From the NCBI GenBank assembly GCA_016714565.1, contig JADKDM010000008.1, forward strand, positions 1-64,000: a stretch of DNA of 64,000 bases, written 5' to 3'. Below are positions 56,073-64,000 of the stretch, piece after piece. The notes beneath the pieces are model-generated. The model saw nothing but the letters and a program-made list of their open reading frames with translations, did no database searches and was not told where the DNA came from. The DNA comes from Candidatus Villigracilis propinquus. GTDB lineage: Bacteria; Chloroflexota; Anaerolineae; Anaerolineales; Villigracilaceae. Within the stretch, counting starts at the first letter, position 1; each line of letters opens with the position of its first letter. The position numbers and the translations under genes are program-made.

Positions 56073-56815
56073 TTTCTGCGCCTCCGCAGGGTCTTGTCCA
56101 CTGCTGGTTCGGCAAGGTCAACATCCTTTACCAATTCTCCATCTGCAATTTTTAGGTTGCGAGAGAAGCGGCTTGTCAGCCCGGAATCATGCGTGACCAT
56201 GACGATGGTCTTGCCCTGATCGGTGATGAGATGTTCGAAGACATCAAAAATGTGGTCGGCGGTGATCGAGTCCAAACTGCCGGTGGGTTCATCCGCAACC
56301 AGAATGGACGGGTCGTTGGCAAGCGCGCGCGCAATGGCAACGCGCTGCTGCTGTCCACCGGAGATGAAGGCGGGCAGTTTGTTGGCGTGCTCCTCCAACT
56401 CAACGAGTTGCAGGAGCTGCATGGCACGCTCTTTCGACTCGCGCGGCCTGAAATTATCCGCAAGGTCCATGGGCAGTGTGATGTTTTCGATGAGCGTGAG
56501 CATGGGCAAAAGCTGGAAGGATTGATAAACCACGCCCATGTTCTGGCCGCGCCAGCGCGCGCGCTGGTCTTCGCTCATGGCATGGACTGAAATAGAGTTG
56601 CCGCCGTCGGTAACGATGACTTCGCCGCTGGAGAGATCATCCACGCCATTGATCATGTTCAAGAGGGTGGATTTTCCCGCGCCGGATTTTCCAACAATAC
56701 CAACGAACTCGCCTGAATTGATCCTGAGGTCAACATTCCTTAACGCGATGAAATCCCCCGCCGCCGTGGAATAGGTCTTTGAGACATTTTTTAATTCGAT
56801 GAGTGGTGTTTCCAT
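56069..56815 (-). CDS. MacB/LolD-type ABC transporter ATPase
   Basis: A 248-residue ATPase: IVGKSGAGKSTLLNM (Walker A), Q loop in MGVVYQSFQLLPMLTLIENI, signature ISGGQQQRVAIARA, Walker B ILVADEPTGSLD, and MVTHDSG. All catalytic motifs are canonical, in contrast to its neighbour. With the coupled ABC-cNMP protein it could form an asymmetric heterodimer on the FtsX permease. It is the first gene of the exporter block. Confidence 0.93.
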   Translation of the reverse strand: METPLIELKNVSKTYSTAAGDFIALRNVDLRINSGEFVGIVGKSGAGKSTLLNMINGVDDLSSGEVIVTDGGNSISVHAMSEDQRARWRGQNMGVVYQSFQLLPMLTLIENITLPMDLADNFRPRESKERAMQLLQLVELEEHANKLPAFISGGQQQRVAIARALANDPSILVADEPTGSLDSITADHIFDVFEHLITDQGKTIVMVTHDSGLTSRFSRNLKIADGELVKDVDLAEPAVDKTLRRRRK

Positions 56816-56881
56816 AAGTATTCAACTTGATTTTACCGCCATTGTGCAATTCGTAGCAAAAGGCGGGCTTGCAAACGGTTT

Positions 56882-57598
56882 TCAGTCGTTCTGCAGACAG
56901 GAAATCAGGCTCACTACCCCCGCCATTGGCTCCTGCTTTGTAAGCGCAAGCACCGGCGCAGTCCCAGCCGAATACACCTCGCGTATATTTCCCGTTTTCC
57001 AGTGTTTTGGCAGGATTCCGACTGAATTGGATTCGGAGTTCAGCACGTCAGACATTTCCTGCGGATCAGCAGCCATCCGCGCAAAGGAAGTAACGCTTCT
57101 TCCTTTCATCACAAGCTGGTCAAACAAAATTTGCATGTCCGCCTCTGACGCATATCCCCACACCTGTACGGCGGCATCTCCCTGCCCTGCAAACAAAGCC
57201 TGCGCTTCTTCAAAAGACAAGTTCTGCACTAGGCTTTGGCGATTGGTAACAATGAGAATTTCCTCTTCGTCAATTTGATAGGCAGGGGAAAGCAAAGTCT
57301 CTGGCTCGCCGAGGCGCAGCGAAATTTCAGGCGATTCCGCGCTGACGACCAAAGTAACTGATTGTTCGTCCGCACAGGCAAAGAGGTCGCTCATCCACGG
57401 CTGGGCGGCAGGAGTAGTGTAGACGGAGATGGTTTCAGTTTGGGAAGGAGGTTCTGTGGCGGGAGTGCAGGAGAAAAGGAGGAAAGAGAAAAGAAGAAAG
57501 AGGAACACATCATTGCGAGGAGCGATCTTGTCTTTAGCGACGACACTTGCGCCGCACGCCAGTGCAGGTGTGACGCAGTTTATTTTCATCATTACCAA
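56882..57598 (-). CDS. PBP-like lipoprotein with a repeat-derived N terminus
   Basis: The body is a periplasmic-binding-protein-like fold: SVYTTPAAQPWMSDLFACAD, LVVSAESPEISLRLGEPETL, EEEILIVTNRQSLVQNLSFEEAQALFAGQG, SVGILPKHWKTGN, resembling phosphate/tungstate PstS-type proteins, though short (about 210 residues). The lipoprotein signal is FLFLLFSFLLFSCTP. The frame from 57598 adds 30 residues encoded by the dispersed repeat (57505-57567), so the native start is probably the GTG at 57508. It overlaps the M20 peptidase gene by 7 bp. No PstCAB partners are present. Confidence 0.75.
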   Translation of the reverse strand: MVMMKINCVTPALACGASVVAKDKIAPRNDVFLFLLFSFLLFSCTPATEPPSQTETISVYTTPAAQPWMSDLFACADEQSVTLVVSAESPEISLRLGEPETLLSPAYQIDEEEILIVTNRQSLVQNLSFEEAQALFAGQGDAAVQVWGYASEADMQILFDQLVMKGRSVTSFARMAADPQEMSDVLNSESNSVGILPKHWKTGNIREVYSAGTAPVLALTKQEPMAGVVSLISCLQND

Positions 57599-58716
57599 TT
57601 CTTAAGCAATGCCGCAAGGAGATTCTTTTTCTGTTCGAGGCTGTCCGCAAAGATGAATTCGCGGTCGGAGTGATAGCCTTCGCCGATGGCGCCCATTCCA
57701 TCCAGCAAAGGGATGTGGAACGGGGCAACGAAGTTTCCATCCGATGCGCCGCCCGTGCCGCCCGCTTTTAATTCCATGCCGATGCCCGCCGCAATGGATT
57801 TGGCTTTTTCGAAGGTCGCGCTCATCATGTCGTCAAATGGCATGGGCGGACGATTAAAGTGTCCCGAAATGTGAAGCGAGGTTCCATCCAGAACAGGCTT
57901 GAGCTTATTCATCTCCGCTTCGATTCGCTCCCATTCACCGGGCTGCATGACACGCACATCTACTTCAATAAAAGATTCTTCAGGCACAACGTTTGATACC
58001 GTACCGCCAGTGATCACGCCTACATTGAGAGTGGTCTGCCGTGAGTAATCGGTGAGCTTTTGAATGGCGAGAATTTGGTGTGCCATTTCTTCGATGGCAT
58101 TGCGTCCCTTTTCATGGTCGCCGCCGGCATGGGCAGCGCGTCCCTTCGCAGTGATGCGATATCCACCGCCGCCTTTGCGCCATGTCTTCAGGGAACCATC
58201 CACGAGCGCAGGCTCGAACACAAACACCGCCGCAGATTCTTGCGCCAGCTTCTCGATCAATGCGCGGGAGGTATGGCTGCCGATCTCTTCATCGGATGTG
58301 CAGAGCAATGTGACAGGCTGTTTCAAGCCGCCAGCATTTTGCAATTCTTCGATCGCGGCAAGGCAGATGACAATGCCAGCTTTCATATCCAATGCTCCAG
58401 GGCCGAAGATCTTGCCATCCGCTTCGCGGAAAGGCATCTTTGCCAGTGTTCCGAGCGGAAAGACCGTGTCCATGTGGCAGAGGAGGAGGATATTTCCCTT
58501 GTCCTGCGCTTCGACTACGTTCGCTTTGCTCTCTCCGCTCAGCGCGAAACGCGCGATAACATGATCACCCGTTTCTTGATTGGGGATGATCTCCACTTGT
58601 GCGCCAAGCCTACGGGCCTCTTCGGCCACCAAAACGCCCATACGGCTGACCGCTTCCTGGTCATGCGAGGGGGATTCGGTTTCAACAAATTTTTTCAAAA
58701 GAGATTTCATGTCCAT
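57592..58716 (-). CDS. M20 family metallopeptidase (CPG2-like)
   Basis: A 374-residue zinc peptidase. Metal ligands are in LLLCHMDTVFP (His, Asp), GPGALDMKAGI (bridging Asp), TSDEEIGS (Glu base and ligand), FEPA (Glu) and the C-terminal GEGYHSDREF (His). The lid domain has AHAGGDHEKGRNAI. It matches carboxypeptidase G2/glutamate carboxypeptidase. It would release C-terminal Glu or similar residues from peptides or folate-like compounds. It is 4 bp before uppP's stop and upstream of the PBP gene in one leftward run. Confidence 0.92.
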   Translation of the reverse strand: MDMKSLLKKFVETESPSHDQEAVSRMGVLVAEEARRLGAQVEIIPNQETGDHVIARFALSGESKANVVEAQDKGNILLLCHMDTVFPLGTLAKMPFREADGKIFGPGALDMKAGIVICLAAIEELQNAGGLKQPVTLLCTSDEEIGSHTSRALIEKLAQESAAVFVFEPALVDGSLKTWRKGGGGYRITAKGRAAHAGGDHEKGRNAIEEMAHQILAIQKLTDYSRQTTLNVGVITGGTVSNVVPEESFIEVDVRVMQPGEWERIEAEMNKLKPVLDGTSLHISGHFNRPPMPFDDMMSATFEKAKSIAAGIGMELKAGGTGGASDGNFVAPFHIPLLDGMGAIGEGYHSDREFIFADSLEQKKNLLAALLKNW

Positions 58717-58720
58717 ATTT

Positions 58721-59542
58721 TTATCCGATCCATTGAAGAATTAAGAGCAACGCCCCGACAACAGCACAATAGACAGCAAACACGATCGTGGAATGTTTAC
58801 TCAGGTACGATATCAACCACTTTACCGCAATCCACCCAACCACTGCCGAAGTGACAAACCCAACGATCAGGATCGGCAAAAATTCAGTCGTCCGGGGCAT
58901 GAGAACGACTGAAACAGATTCATACAACCCCGCCGCCAGCAAAATGGGAGCGGACATCAGAAAAGCAAAGCGCGCCGCAGAGGGACGATCAAAACCGCGA
59001 ACCATGCCGCCCGCAATGGTGGATCCAGATCGCGATGCGCCCGGGAAAATAGCCAGTATTTGAAAAAGGCCCACAGTCAACGCATCCTGCCAGGTTGCAG
59101 ATTCGAGGGTGCGAGTGCGTTTATCGATATATTCCACGGCCGTCAACAAGACCGCTGTCACCAGCAGACGAATGCCTGCCTGCAAAAATGGCTGCTCGAA
59201 ATTGGATTGGATCAAATTTTTCAATAAAAGACCCACAATCCCAGCCGGGAGGGTGGCAACGATCACAAGCCAACCCAGACGGGCCTGTAAATTCTCAAAG
59301 GGTTTTTTATGTTTGATACCAAGAAAAAATGCCACTGTGATCTGCCAGATATCTTTCCCGAGGAAGGCAAGCATGGCAACCACAGTTCCTAGTTGAATAA
59401 TGACATTAAATGAAAACATCCTGTCATTAGCAGGAAGTCCGAGCAGATTACTGGCAACGAGCAAATGCGCTGTGGATGAAACAGGAATGAATTCGGTCAA
59501 TCCCTGCACGATACCAAGAAGAAAAGCTTGAAATAGACTCAT
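58721..59542 (-). CDS. uppP: Undecaprenyl-diphosphatase UppP (BacA)
   Basis: A 273-residue protein with about eight membrane helices and both active-site signatures: GLTEFIPVSSTAHL near residue 15 and FPGASRSGSTIAGGM near 165. It dephosphorylates undecaprenyl diphosphate, regenerating the carrier used by peptidoglycan and by the priming transferase at 3727-5169. It confers bacitracin resistance. Its ATG overlaps the cyclase stop by 4 bp. Confidence 0.96.
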   Translation of the reverse strand: MSLFQAFLLGIVQGLTEFIPVSSTAHLLVASNLLGLPANDRMFSFNVIIQLGTVVAMLAFLGKDIWQITVAFFLGIKHKKPFENLQARLGWLVIVATLPAGIVGLLLKNLIQSNFEQPFLQAGIRLLVTAVLLTAVEYIDKRTRTLESATWQDALTVGLFQILAIFPGASRSGSTIAGGMVRGFDRPSAARFAFLMSAPILLAAGLYESVSVVLMPRTTEFLPILIVGFVTSAVVGWIAVKWLISYLSKHSTIVFAVYCAVVGALLLILQWIG

Positions 59543-60765
59543 AGCACCAAATATACTTTCATAGGTTGATCCTTGCCTTTTACCGTCACCTGTCTTTGTT
59601 CGCCCGCAATCTTATTGGACAGGTTCAAACGTGTATCCTCAGAGATCCAAATCTCCCCTGCTCCTGCAAATTTCTCAATTCGCTCCGCAGTATTGACCGT
59701 ATCCCCGATAACATCATAAAAACGGACATTCTGACCGCCGAGCAGCCCTTCCACCAGCAAACCCGTGTGAACTCCAATGCCAACTCCGAGTTCCTTTTTG
59801 AACAATACCCGACCCAGAGTCTCCTGCAATTCACGGGCGGCACGAACGGCTTCATCTGCTTCGATGAAAACCACCATCACTTCGTCCGCAGTGAACTTGT
59901 ATTTAATAATTTGATAGTTATCCAGCAGTCCTTCAACGGTAAGGTAATACCTATTAAGCAAAGAAGCCACTTCTTCAGGAGTACGGCGCTCGCTCCAGCT
60001 GGTGAAGCCGCGAATATCGACGAACATCATCGTGCGCTTCTGGCGCGAGAGGCGCATGGAATTCGGGTCATTGATGGCACGCCCGAGCAGATTCCGCCCA
60101 AGCAGCCATTCGGAGTAGACTTTTAACTGTCCAGCTGTTTGTTTTAAAAGCTGGGAATAATGCTGAGTGGAAACATTAGCCAGAGCCGCCGAAATGCCAA
60201 GCAATAGAACCGCCAATGCAAGGAACTGGTGAGCGCCATCCGCAAAGAATTCGGTCAAAGAGACGGTCTGCAAAGGATTGGCGTACACCTCAAAGGCGAT
60301 ATACAAAGCAAATAAGATTTCAGCGCGAACCAGGTTTTCAAGCAACAACAAAATATCGGATAGCAAGTCTTTTGGGCGTAATTGACCTGCCTGCAATAGC
60401 CCAATGACGAAGGCAAACACCAAATACATGACATGGTAGGGAGATTGAAAGAATTTCCACCCCTCGAAGGCCATCTCACCAATGGTGTATAACGCAGGTG
60501 CCACCAGACTGCCTAATAAATGTCCCAAGGCAAACTTGGAAGGCCGGCGCGCAAGGACGTATGTTTGCACAAGTGTGGCGGGGATCAACAAATAAAGATC
60601 GGGTTTTAGAAAAAAATCCATGCCCTCAATTAAGAATTCTAAAATGATCAGAGCAATCGGGAAATACCCCGTATTCCGGAAAAGCTCCTGTAAAAAGCGA
60701 CTCAGAAAAGACCCTGAGATGCGTTGTTCAATTGTATATTCAGGCAATGCAGTTTTCATAATCAA
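59539..60765 (-). CDS. Membrane class III adenylate/guanylate cyclase
   Basis: A 408-residue protein with about six membrane helices in residues 20-200, then a cyclase homology domain: KRTMMFVDIRGFTSWSERRT (first metal Asp), KYKFTADEVMVVF (second acidic metal site; the usual GD is AD), GVGIGVHTGLLVEGLLGG and YDVIGDTVNTAERIEKFAG (substrate Asp and transition-state Asn). Likely active and likely adenylate-specific, but residue spacing does not decide. The tgt ATG/stop overlaps its start (ATGA). cAMP from it could act on the ABC-cNMP protein 4 kb downstream; inference only. Confidence 0.87.
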   Translation of the reverse strand: MIMKTALPEYTIEQRISGSFLSRFLQELFRNTGYFPIALIILEFLIEGMDFFLKPDLYLLIPATLVQTYVLARRPSKFALGHLLGSLVAPALYTIGEMAFEGWKFFQSPYHVMYLVFAFVIGLLQAGQLRPKDLLSDILLLLENLVRAEILFALYIAFEVYANPLQTVSLTEFFADGAHQFLALAVLLLGISAALANVSTQHYSQLLKQTAGQLKVYSEWLLGRNLLGRAINDPNSMRLSRQKRTMMFVDIRGFTSWSERRTPEEVASLLNRYYLTVEGLLDNYQIIKYKFTADEVMVVFIEADEAVRAARELQETLGRVLFKKELGVGIGVHTGLLVEGLLGGQNVRFYDVIGDTVNTAERIEKFAGAGEIWISEDTRLNLSNKIAGEQRQVTVKGKDQPMKVYLVL

Positions 60766-61889
60766 CTTTCAAGAACGGCGGCGCGGGATGCGTTATTTCT
60801 CCATTGCAACAGGAGAGATGGTACCCGCTCTTCAAACGAACCCTCTGCAATATAGCCGCGGATGGACTCCATCAACCGGATCAATGCCCGCAAATTATGA
60901 ATTGAAATCAACGTGCCTGCCAGCAATTCTTTTGCCACAATGAGGTGACGGATGTACGCGCGCGTGAACGTCTTACAGGTGTAACAATCGCAGGTCTCAT
61001 CAAGGGGACGCTCATCTCTGGCAAAGGTTGCGTTCATCATGTTCAGGCGGCCTTCGGGAGCGAAGGCAGAGTGATGACGCGCCAAACGGGTTGGCAGAAC
61101 GCAATCAAAAATATCCACGCCGCGCAAAACGCCGTTGATCAAATCTTCGGGAGTGCCAACTCCCATAAGATAGCGGGGCTTGTTTTCAGGCAGCAGAGGT
61201 GTAACCACATCCAGTGTGTCGTGCATCTCCTGCTTGGTCTCCCCCACCGAGAGACCGCCGATGGCAATGCCGGGCGTATCAAGAGACGCAATAAATTTAG
61301 CAGACTCTGCCCGCAATTCCGGATTGACACCGCCCTGCACGATGCCGAACAAAGCCTGGTCAGCGCGGGTCTTCGCGGCCACAGAACGTTCCGCCCAACG
61401 ATGCGTGCGATCCATGGCAATTTTGGAATATGCGAGATCATTCGGGTCGGAGCATTCATCAAATGCCATGATAATGTCGGCGCCGAGATTCTCCTGAATG
61501 GCAATCGAACTCTCAGGTGTGAAGCGGTGCGTGGAACCGTCAATGTGACTTTTGAAGGTCACGCCGTCGTTATCAATTTTGCGGGTCTTTGCCAGCGAGA
61601 AAACTTGAAAACCGCCCGAGTCCGTAAGCATAGGATTGGGCCACTGCATGAATTTATGCAAGCCGCCCATATCCCGCACAAGCTCATCGCCGGGGCGCAG
61701 ATATAAATGATAGGTGTTACTCAACACAAGGGAAGCGTTGATATCTTTGAGATGCTCAGGCGTCAATGTCTTGACGGTGGCTTGCGTGCCCACCGGTGCA
61801 AAGACAGGTGTGATGAGGTCGCCGTGTGGTGTGGAAAAAATCCCCGTGCGGGCGCGGTTGTTTTTGGATGTGATCTGAAATGAGAACAT
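60762..61889 (-). CDS. tgt: tRNA-guanine transglycosylase (queuine tRNA-ribosyltransferase)
   Basis: A 375-residue enzyme started at 61889 (MFSFQITSKNNRARTGIFST). Active-site Asp in LTDSGGFQVFSL, second Asp in DIFDCVLPTRLARH, GGLSVGE and the zinc site CDCYTCKTFTRAYIRHLIVAKE are all present. It exchanges G34 for preQ1 in GUN tRNAs, the step before QueA. The frame from 61946 adds 19 residues that do not match. A repeat element lies upstream. Confidence 0.96.
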   Translation of the reverse strand: MFSFQITSKNNRARTGIFSTPHGDLITPVFAPVGTQATVKTLTPEHLKDINASLVLSNTYHLYLRPGDELVRDMGGLHKFMQWPNPMLTDSGGFQVFSLAKTRKIDNDGVTFKSHIDGSTHRFTPESSIAIQENLGADIIMAFDECSDPNDLAYSKIAMDRTHRWAERSVAAKTRADQALFGIVQGGVNPELRAESAKFIASLDTPGIAIGGLSVGETKQEMHDTLDVVTPLLPENKPRYLMGVGTPEDLINGVLRGVDIFDCVLPTRLARHHSAFAPEGRLNMMNATFARDERPLDETCDCYTCKTFTRAYIRHLIVAKELLAGTLISIHNLRALIRLMESIRGYIAEGSFEERVPSLLLQWRNNASRAAVLES

Positions 61890-61914
61890 AGCGTGATTAT
61901 ACGATATTCGGTAT

Positions 61915-62021
61915 GTCACCCTGAGCGAAAGCGACACTTGCGCCACGCGCCGGTGCAGTGAGGGTGACTATCTCCGAAGTACGAGACTCTTCGGTCACTA
62001 CGAACGCTCCCTCAGAGTGAC
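61915..62021. repeat. Dispersed repeat with GTCACCCTGAG ends
   Basis: GTCACCCTGAG and CTCAGAGTGAC are inverted repeats (10 of 11). The inside carries CGACACTTGCGCC-ACGCGCCGGTGCAG, also seen at 57541-57567 and, inverted, at 41061-41085. It fills the gap between rlmI's stop and tgt's start. Confidence 0.75.
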
Positions 62022-62025
62022 ACAA

Positions 62026-63273
62026 TTACGTAACTGTTGCAAACAGGCACTTGAGATAAGCGCCCTCTTCAAAGTTGATTGGATGATCGAGGGCGTGACC
62101 TGTTCGTTCGATTTCTGTCAGCCTGCGGCCCGCTTCTCTCGCGGACTGGTGAATTGAGTCGAAAAACGAATCAGCATCTACGCGGCTGGAGCAGGAGGCT
62201 TGTACAAGTGTGCCGCCTTTTCGTAATACGCCCAGGCCCAAGCGGGTCAATTTGCGATACGCTGCCAGCGCGGAAGCGATCTGCTTTTCGTTTTGAGCAA
62301 ACATGGGCGGGTCGATGATGACCATGTCAAATTGGCGTTTTTGCGTTTCCATGCGGGTGAGGACATCGAAGGCGTCTTCAGCTATTGTCTCGTGAGAGAT
62401 TGTGGCAACCGTAGGAAAATGCTGGTTGTGTCCCATGTTGCGGACGGCGGCCTCCATGGCGTGCGAACTGATGTCCACACTGACGACTTCTTTTGCACCG
62501 CCGCGTGCCGCATAGACGGAGAATCCGCCAGTGTAGGCGAATACATTTAGCACAGATTTATCTTTGGATAATTCTTCCACTTTTGCGCGGTTGTCACGCT
62601 GGTCGAGGAAGAAACCGGTCTTTTGTCCGAGAATGGGATCAGACTCAAAGGTGAGTCCATTTTCTTTAAACAGGATCAGGCTCGGGGGAGTCTGAAGCGA
62701 GAGCGTCATCCCATCACTGAGACCGTGCAGAAAATCCGTCTGCTTTTGAAGGATGCGGTTGAGTCGCAAAATCAAATGCTCGGCAGGGCTGACCTGTGCG
62801 AGCGCGTCGCAAAATTCTTTGAGGTGGGGAATCCATGCAGGGGTGTACAGTTTGAGGACGAGGGTCTCATCGTAACGGTCGATGACGAGGCCGGGAAAGC
62901 CGTCGTTCTCACCGTGGACGAGACGATAGCCTGTGGTGTCTGTCGATTCCAACGATTCACGAATTTGCGAGGCGACAGTAAGTTTGTTTTGAAACCACTC
63001 GGCGTTGATGGTGGCGGGCTGTCGGCTTTGCAGAACACGCACCCGAATCGTGGAGGTTGGGTCGTACAAACCGATGGCGAGAAAGCGGCGTTTGTTGTCG
63101 AAGATAACGGCAAGGTCGCCGGGGGCGCCTTCGTGGCTTTGCTCGGTGATGGATTGATCGAAGACCCAGGGATGTCCCTGACGCAAGGCGCGTTCTGCGG
63201 GAGCAGTGACATGCAGCGCAATTCGTTTTGCGGATGGGCCGGGAAGTTGAGCGAGCGAGTTGTTGAAGTTCAT
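62026..63273 (-). CDS. rlmI: PUA-domain class I rRNA methyltransferase (RlmI-like)
   Basis: A 415-residue protein with an N-terminal PUA-like domain (ALRQGHPWVFDQSI, GDLAVIFDNKRRFLAIGLYDP), a linker, and a Rossmann methyltransferase domain (LGQKTGFFLDQRDNR, VLNVFAYTGGFSVYAARGG, VSVDISSHAME, FDMVIIDPPMFAQ). It matches RlmI/RlmK enzymes that make m5C1962 in 23S rRNA; a Cys nucleophile is in QASCSSRV. Start at 63273 (MNFNNSLAQ). It is leftward, before tgt. Confidence 0.92.
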   Translation of the reverse strand: MNFNNSLAQLPGPSAKRIALHVTAPAERALRQGHPWVFDQSITEQSHEGAPGDLAVIFDNKRRFLAIGLYDPTSTIRVRVLQSRQPATINAEWFQNKLTVASQIRESLESTDTTGYRLVHGENDGFPGLVIDRYDETLVLKLYTPAWIPHLKEFCDALAQVSPAEHLILRLNRILQKQTDFLHGLSDGMTLSLQTPPSLILFKENGLTFESDPILGQKTGFFLDQRDNRAKVEELSKDKSVLNVFAYTGGFSVYAARGGAKEVVSVDISSHAMEAAVRNMGHNQHFPTVATISHETIAEDAFDVLTRMETQKRQFDMVIIDPPMFAQNEKQIASALAAYRKLTRLGLGVLRKGGTLVQASCSSRVDADSFFDSIHQSAREAGRRLTEIERTGHALDHPINFEEGAYLKCLFATVT

Positions 63274-63418
63274 TATGAAAGGATTATACAGTAGGGAGGG
63301 GAAGAAAAGCATTAACTACGGAGTCGCAGAGACACGGAGGAATTTATAATCTGCGCCACTATTTTTATCAGCATTCAATCGGTAATATAATGACGAAAAC
63401 TATTTAGGAGTATGCGCC

Positions 63419-64000
63419 ATGAAAAAAATTTTGTTGATTGTTTTGTGTGTAAGTATCTTTGGGCTTTTTGCCTGCATGGCAGATGCAAATACCGAAGCCC
63501 CGCCCCTCCCCACAACACCAACATCAATGAGTTTAACCAAACCTCCCACCAAAGACCCGAATTATTTTCTAACCGCAACCCTTGTCCCATTTTATACACA
63601 AGTTCCTTCGCCAACGGTTGTGGGCGCTCCCGCCATCGTCAATGTAGCATTGAACATGGGCAGCGGCGGCGCGGGGTTCTCTGCGAATCTTTATGCTCAG
63701 GAAGTTTACACAGGCAAGACCTTCACACTTTTCATGTCAGCAGGGATGCACACCGCTCCGCTCCTGCCTACCTCTCCCCCGTTGGACATTGCCATTCAAG
63801 CGCCCGGCACTTATGTTTTTTATGCCCGCCTGAGTAATGCGCCAACCGAATATCATTACGGCTATACCGAATGCCAAATTCCCACAGACTGTGTGGGAAG
63901 TCCGCTCATTGCATTGGATGTGCTGCCCGGTGAACGCTACACCGTTTACATCGCAGATCGAAAGGCGCTGTTACCTGATAACGACAAACGCGGGCTGCCG
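63419..64000 (+). CDS. Secreted lipoprotein, truncated by the window edge
   Basis: From ATG 63419, with AGGAG 8 bp upstream, at least 194 codons run to the window end without a stop. MKKILLIVLCVSIFGLFACM is a lipoprotein signal with Cys at 19. A Thr/Pro-rich linker follows, then a beta-rich region (FSANLYAQEVYTGKTFTLFM, VFYARLSNAPTEYHYGY, GSPLIALDVLPGERYTVYIA). No family recognised. Divergent from rlmI. It is probably surface exposed. Confidence 0.8.
   Translation, partial: MKKILLIVLCVSIFGLFACMADANTEAPPLPTTPTSMSLTKPPTKDPNYFLTATLVPFYTQVPSPTVVGAPAIVNVALNMGSGGAGFSANLYAQEVYTGKTFTLFMSAGMHTAPLLPTSPPLDIAIQAPGTYVFYARLSNAPTEYHYGYTECQIPTDCVGSPLIALDVLPGERYTVYIADRKALLPDNDKRGLP

Overview
This window looks like chromosomal DNA of a free-living member of the Chloroflexota, most likely class Anaerolineae. 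That is an inference from gene content: TPR proteins full of PDWLSGL motifs, an envelope-polysaccharide locus, many GAF/PAS sensor kinases, DUF3048, DUF2905 and DUF1684 proteins, and moderate GC. No 16S rRNA or phylogenetic marker was compared. There is no prophage, no CRISPR array and no complete insertion sequence.

Layout. 1-6.2 kb: surface-polysaccharide genes (FemAB-like, CapD-like dehydratase, epimerase, priming sugar transferase, GT2 glycosyltransferase). 6.2-8.8 kb: an OmpR-type two-component pair and RidA. 9-14.7 kb: a secreted helical protein, a CapA-like lipoprotein, a MenC-like enolase-superfamily enzyme, a zinc-ribbon membrane protein and a DUF3048 lipoprotein. 14.7-18.3 kb: three overlapping genes for complex-I/hydrogenase-4-like membrane subunits with no soluble redox subunits. 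18.5-30.4 kb: coiled-coil protein, SelB, PAS kinase, SRAP protein, MFS transporter, LysM/M23 peptidase, tRNA-Val(CAC), ECF sigma factor with a broken anti-sigma-like partner, DUF1684, receiver protein, ThpR and RsfS. 30.5-44 kb: Ndk, a long TPR/PDWLSGL protein, pyrimidine-nucleoside phosphorylase, an operon holding a selenocysteine-containing peroxiredoxin, UDG, QueA, a beta-CASP nuclease, DUF2905 and RuvB. 45-46.8 kb: a pilin-like/LamG protein operon preceded by three tandem c-di-GMP-I riboswitches and an intrinsic terminator. 46.8-60.8 kb: a MacAB-like exporter (adaptor, FtsX permease, two ATPases, one carrying a cNMP-type domain) interleaved with three two-component proteins and followed upstream by UppP, an M20 peptidase and a class III cyclase. 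60.8-64 kb: Tgt, an RlmI-like methyltransferase and a truncated lipoprotein gene.

Strongest observations. (1) The peroxiredoxin at 37016-37504 reads through an in-frame TGA at the peroxidatic position, giving U-P-H-C, with a SECIS-like hairpin just downstream; selB lies in the same window. (2) Three consecutive c-di-GMP-I aptamers stand in front of the pilin/LamG operon. (3) Arrays of 7-bp units of unrelated sequence recur between genes and inside femAB and queA, where the unit number (6 and 9) keeps the reading frame. (4) Signalling proteins are embedded in an ABC exporter operon, and two of the kinases share an unusual H-W-x-G-N-K box.

Caution. At least five genes (femAB-like, DUF3048, anti-sigma-like, TPR, AT-rich lipoprotein) are broken by single-base shifts, mostly at short homopolymers. 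This fits indel errors in a long-read or metagenome assembly better than true gene decay, but I cannot tell from sequence alone.
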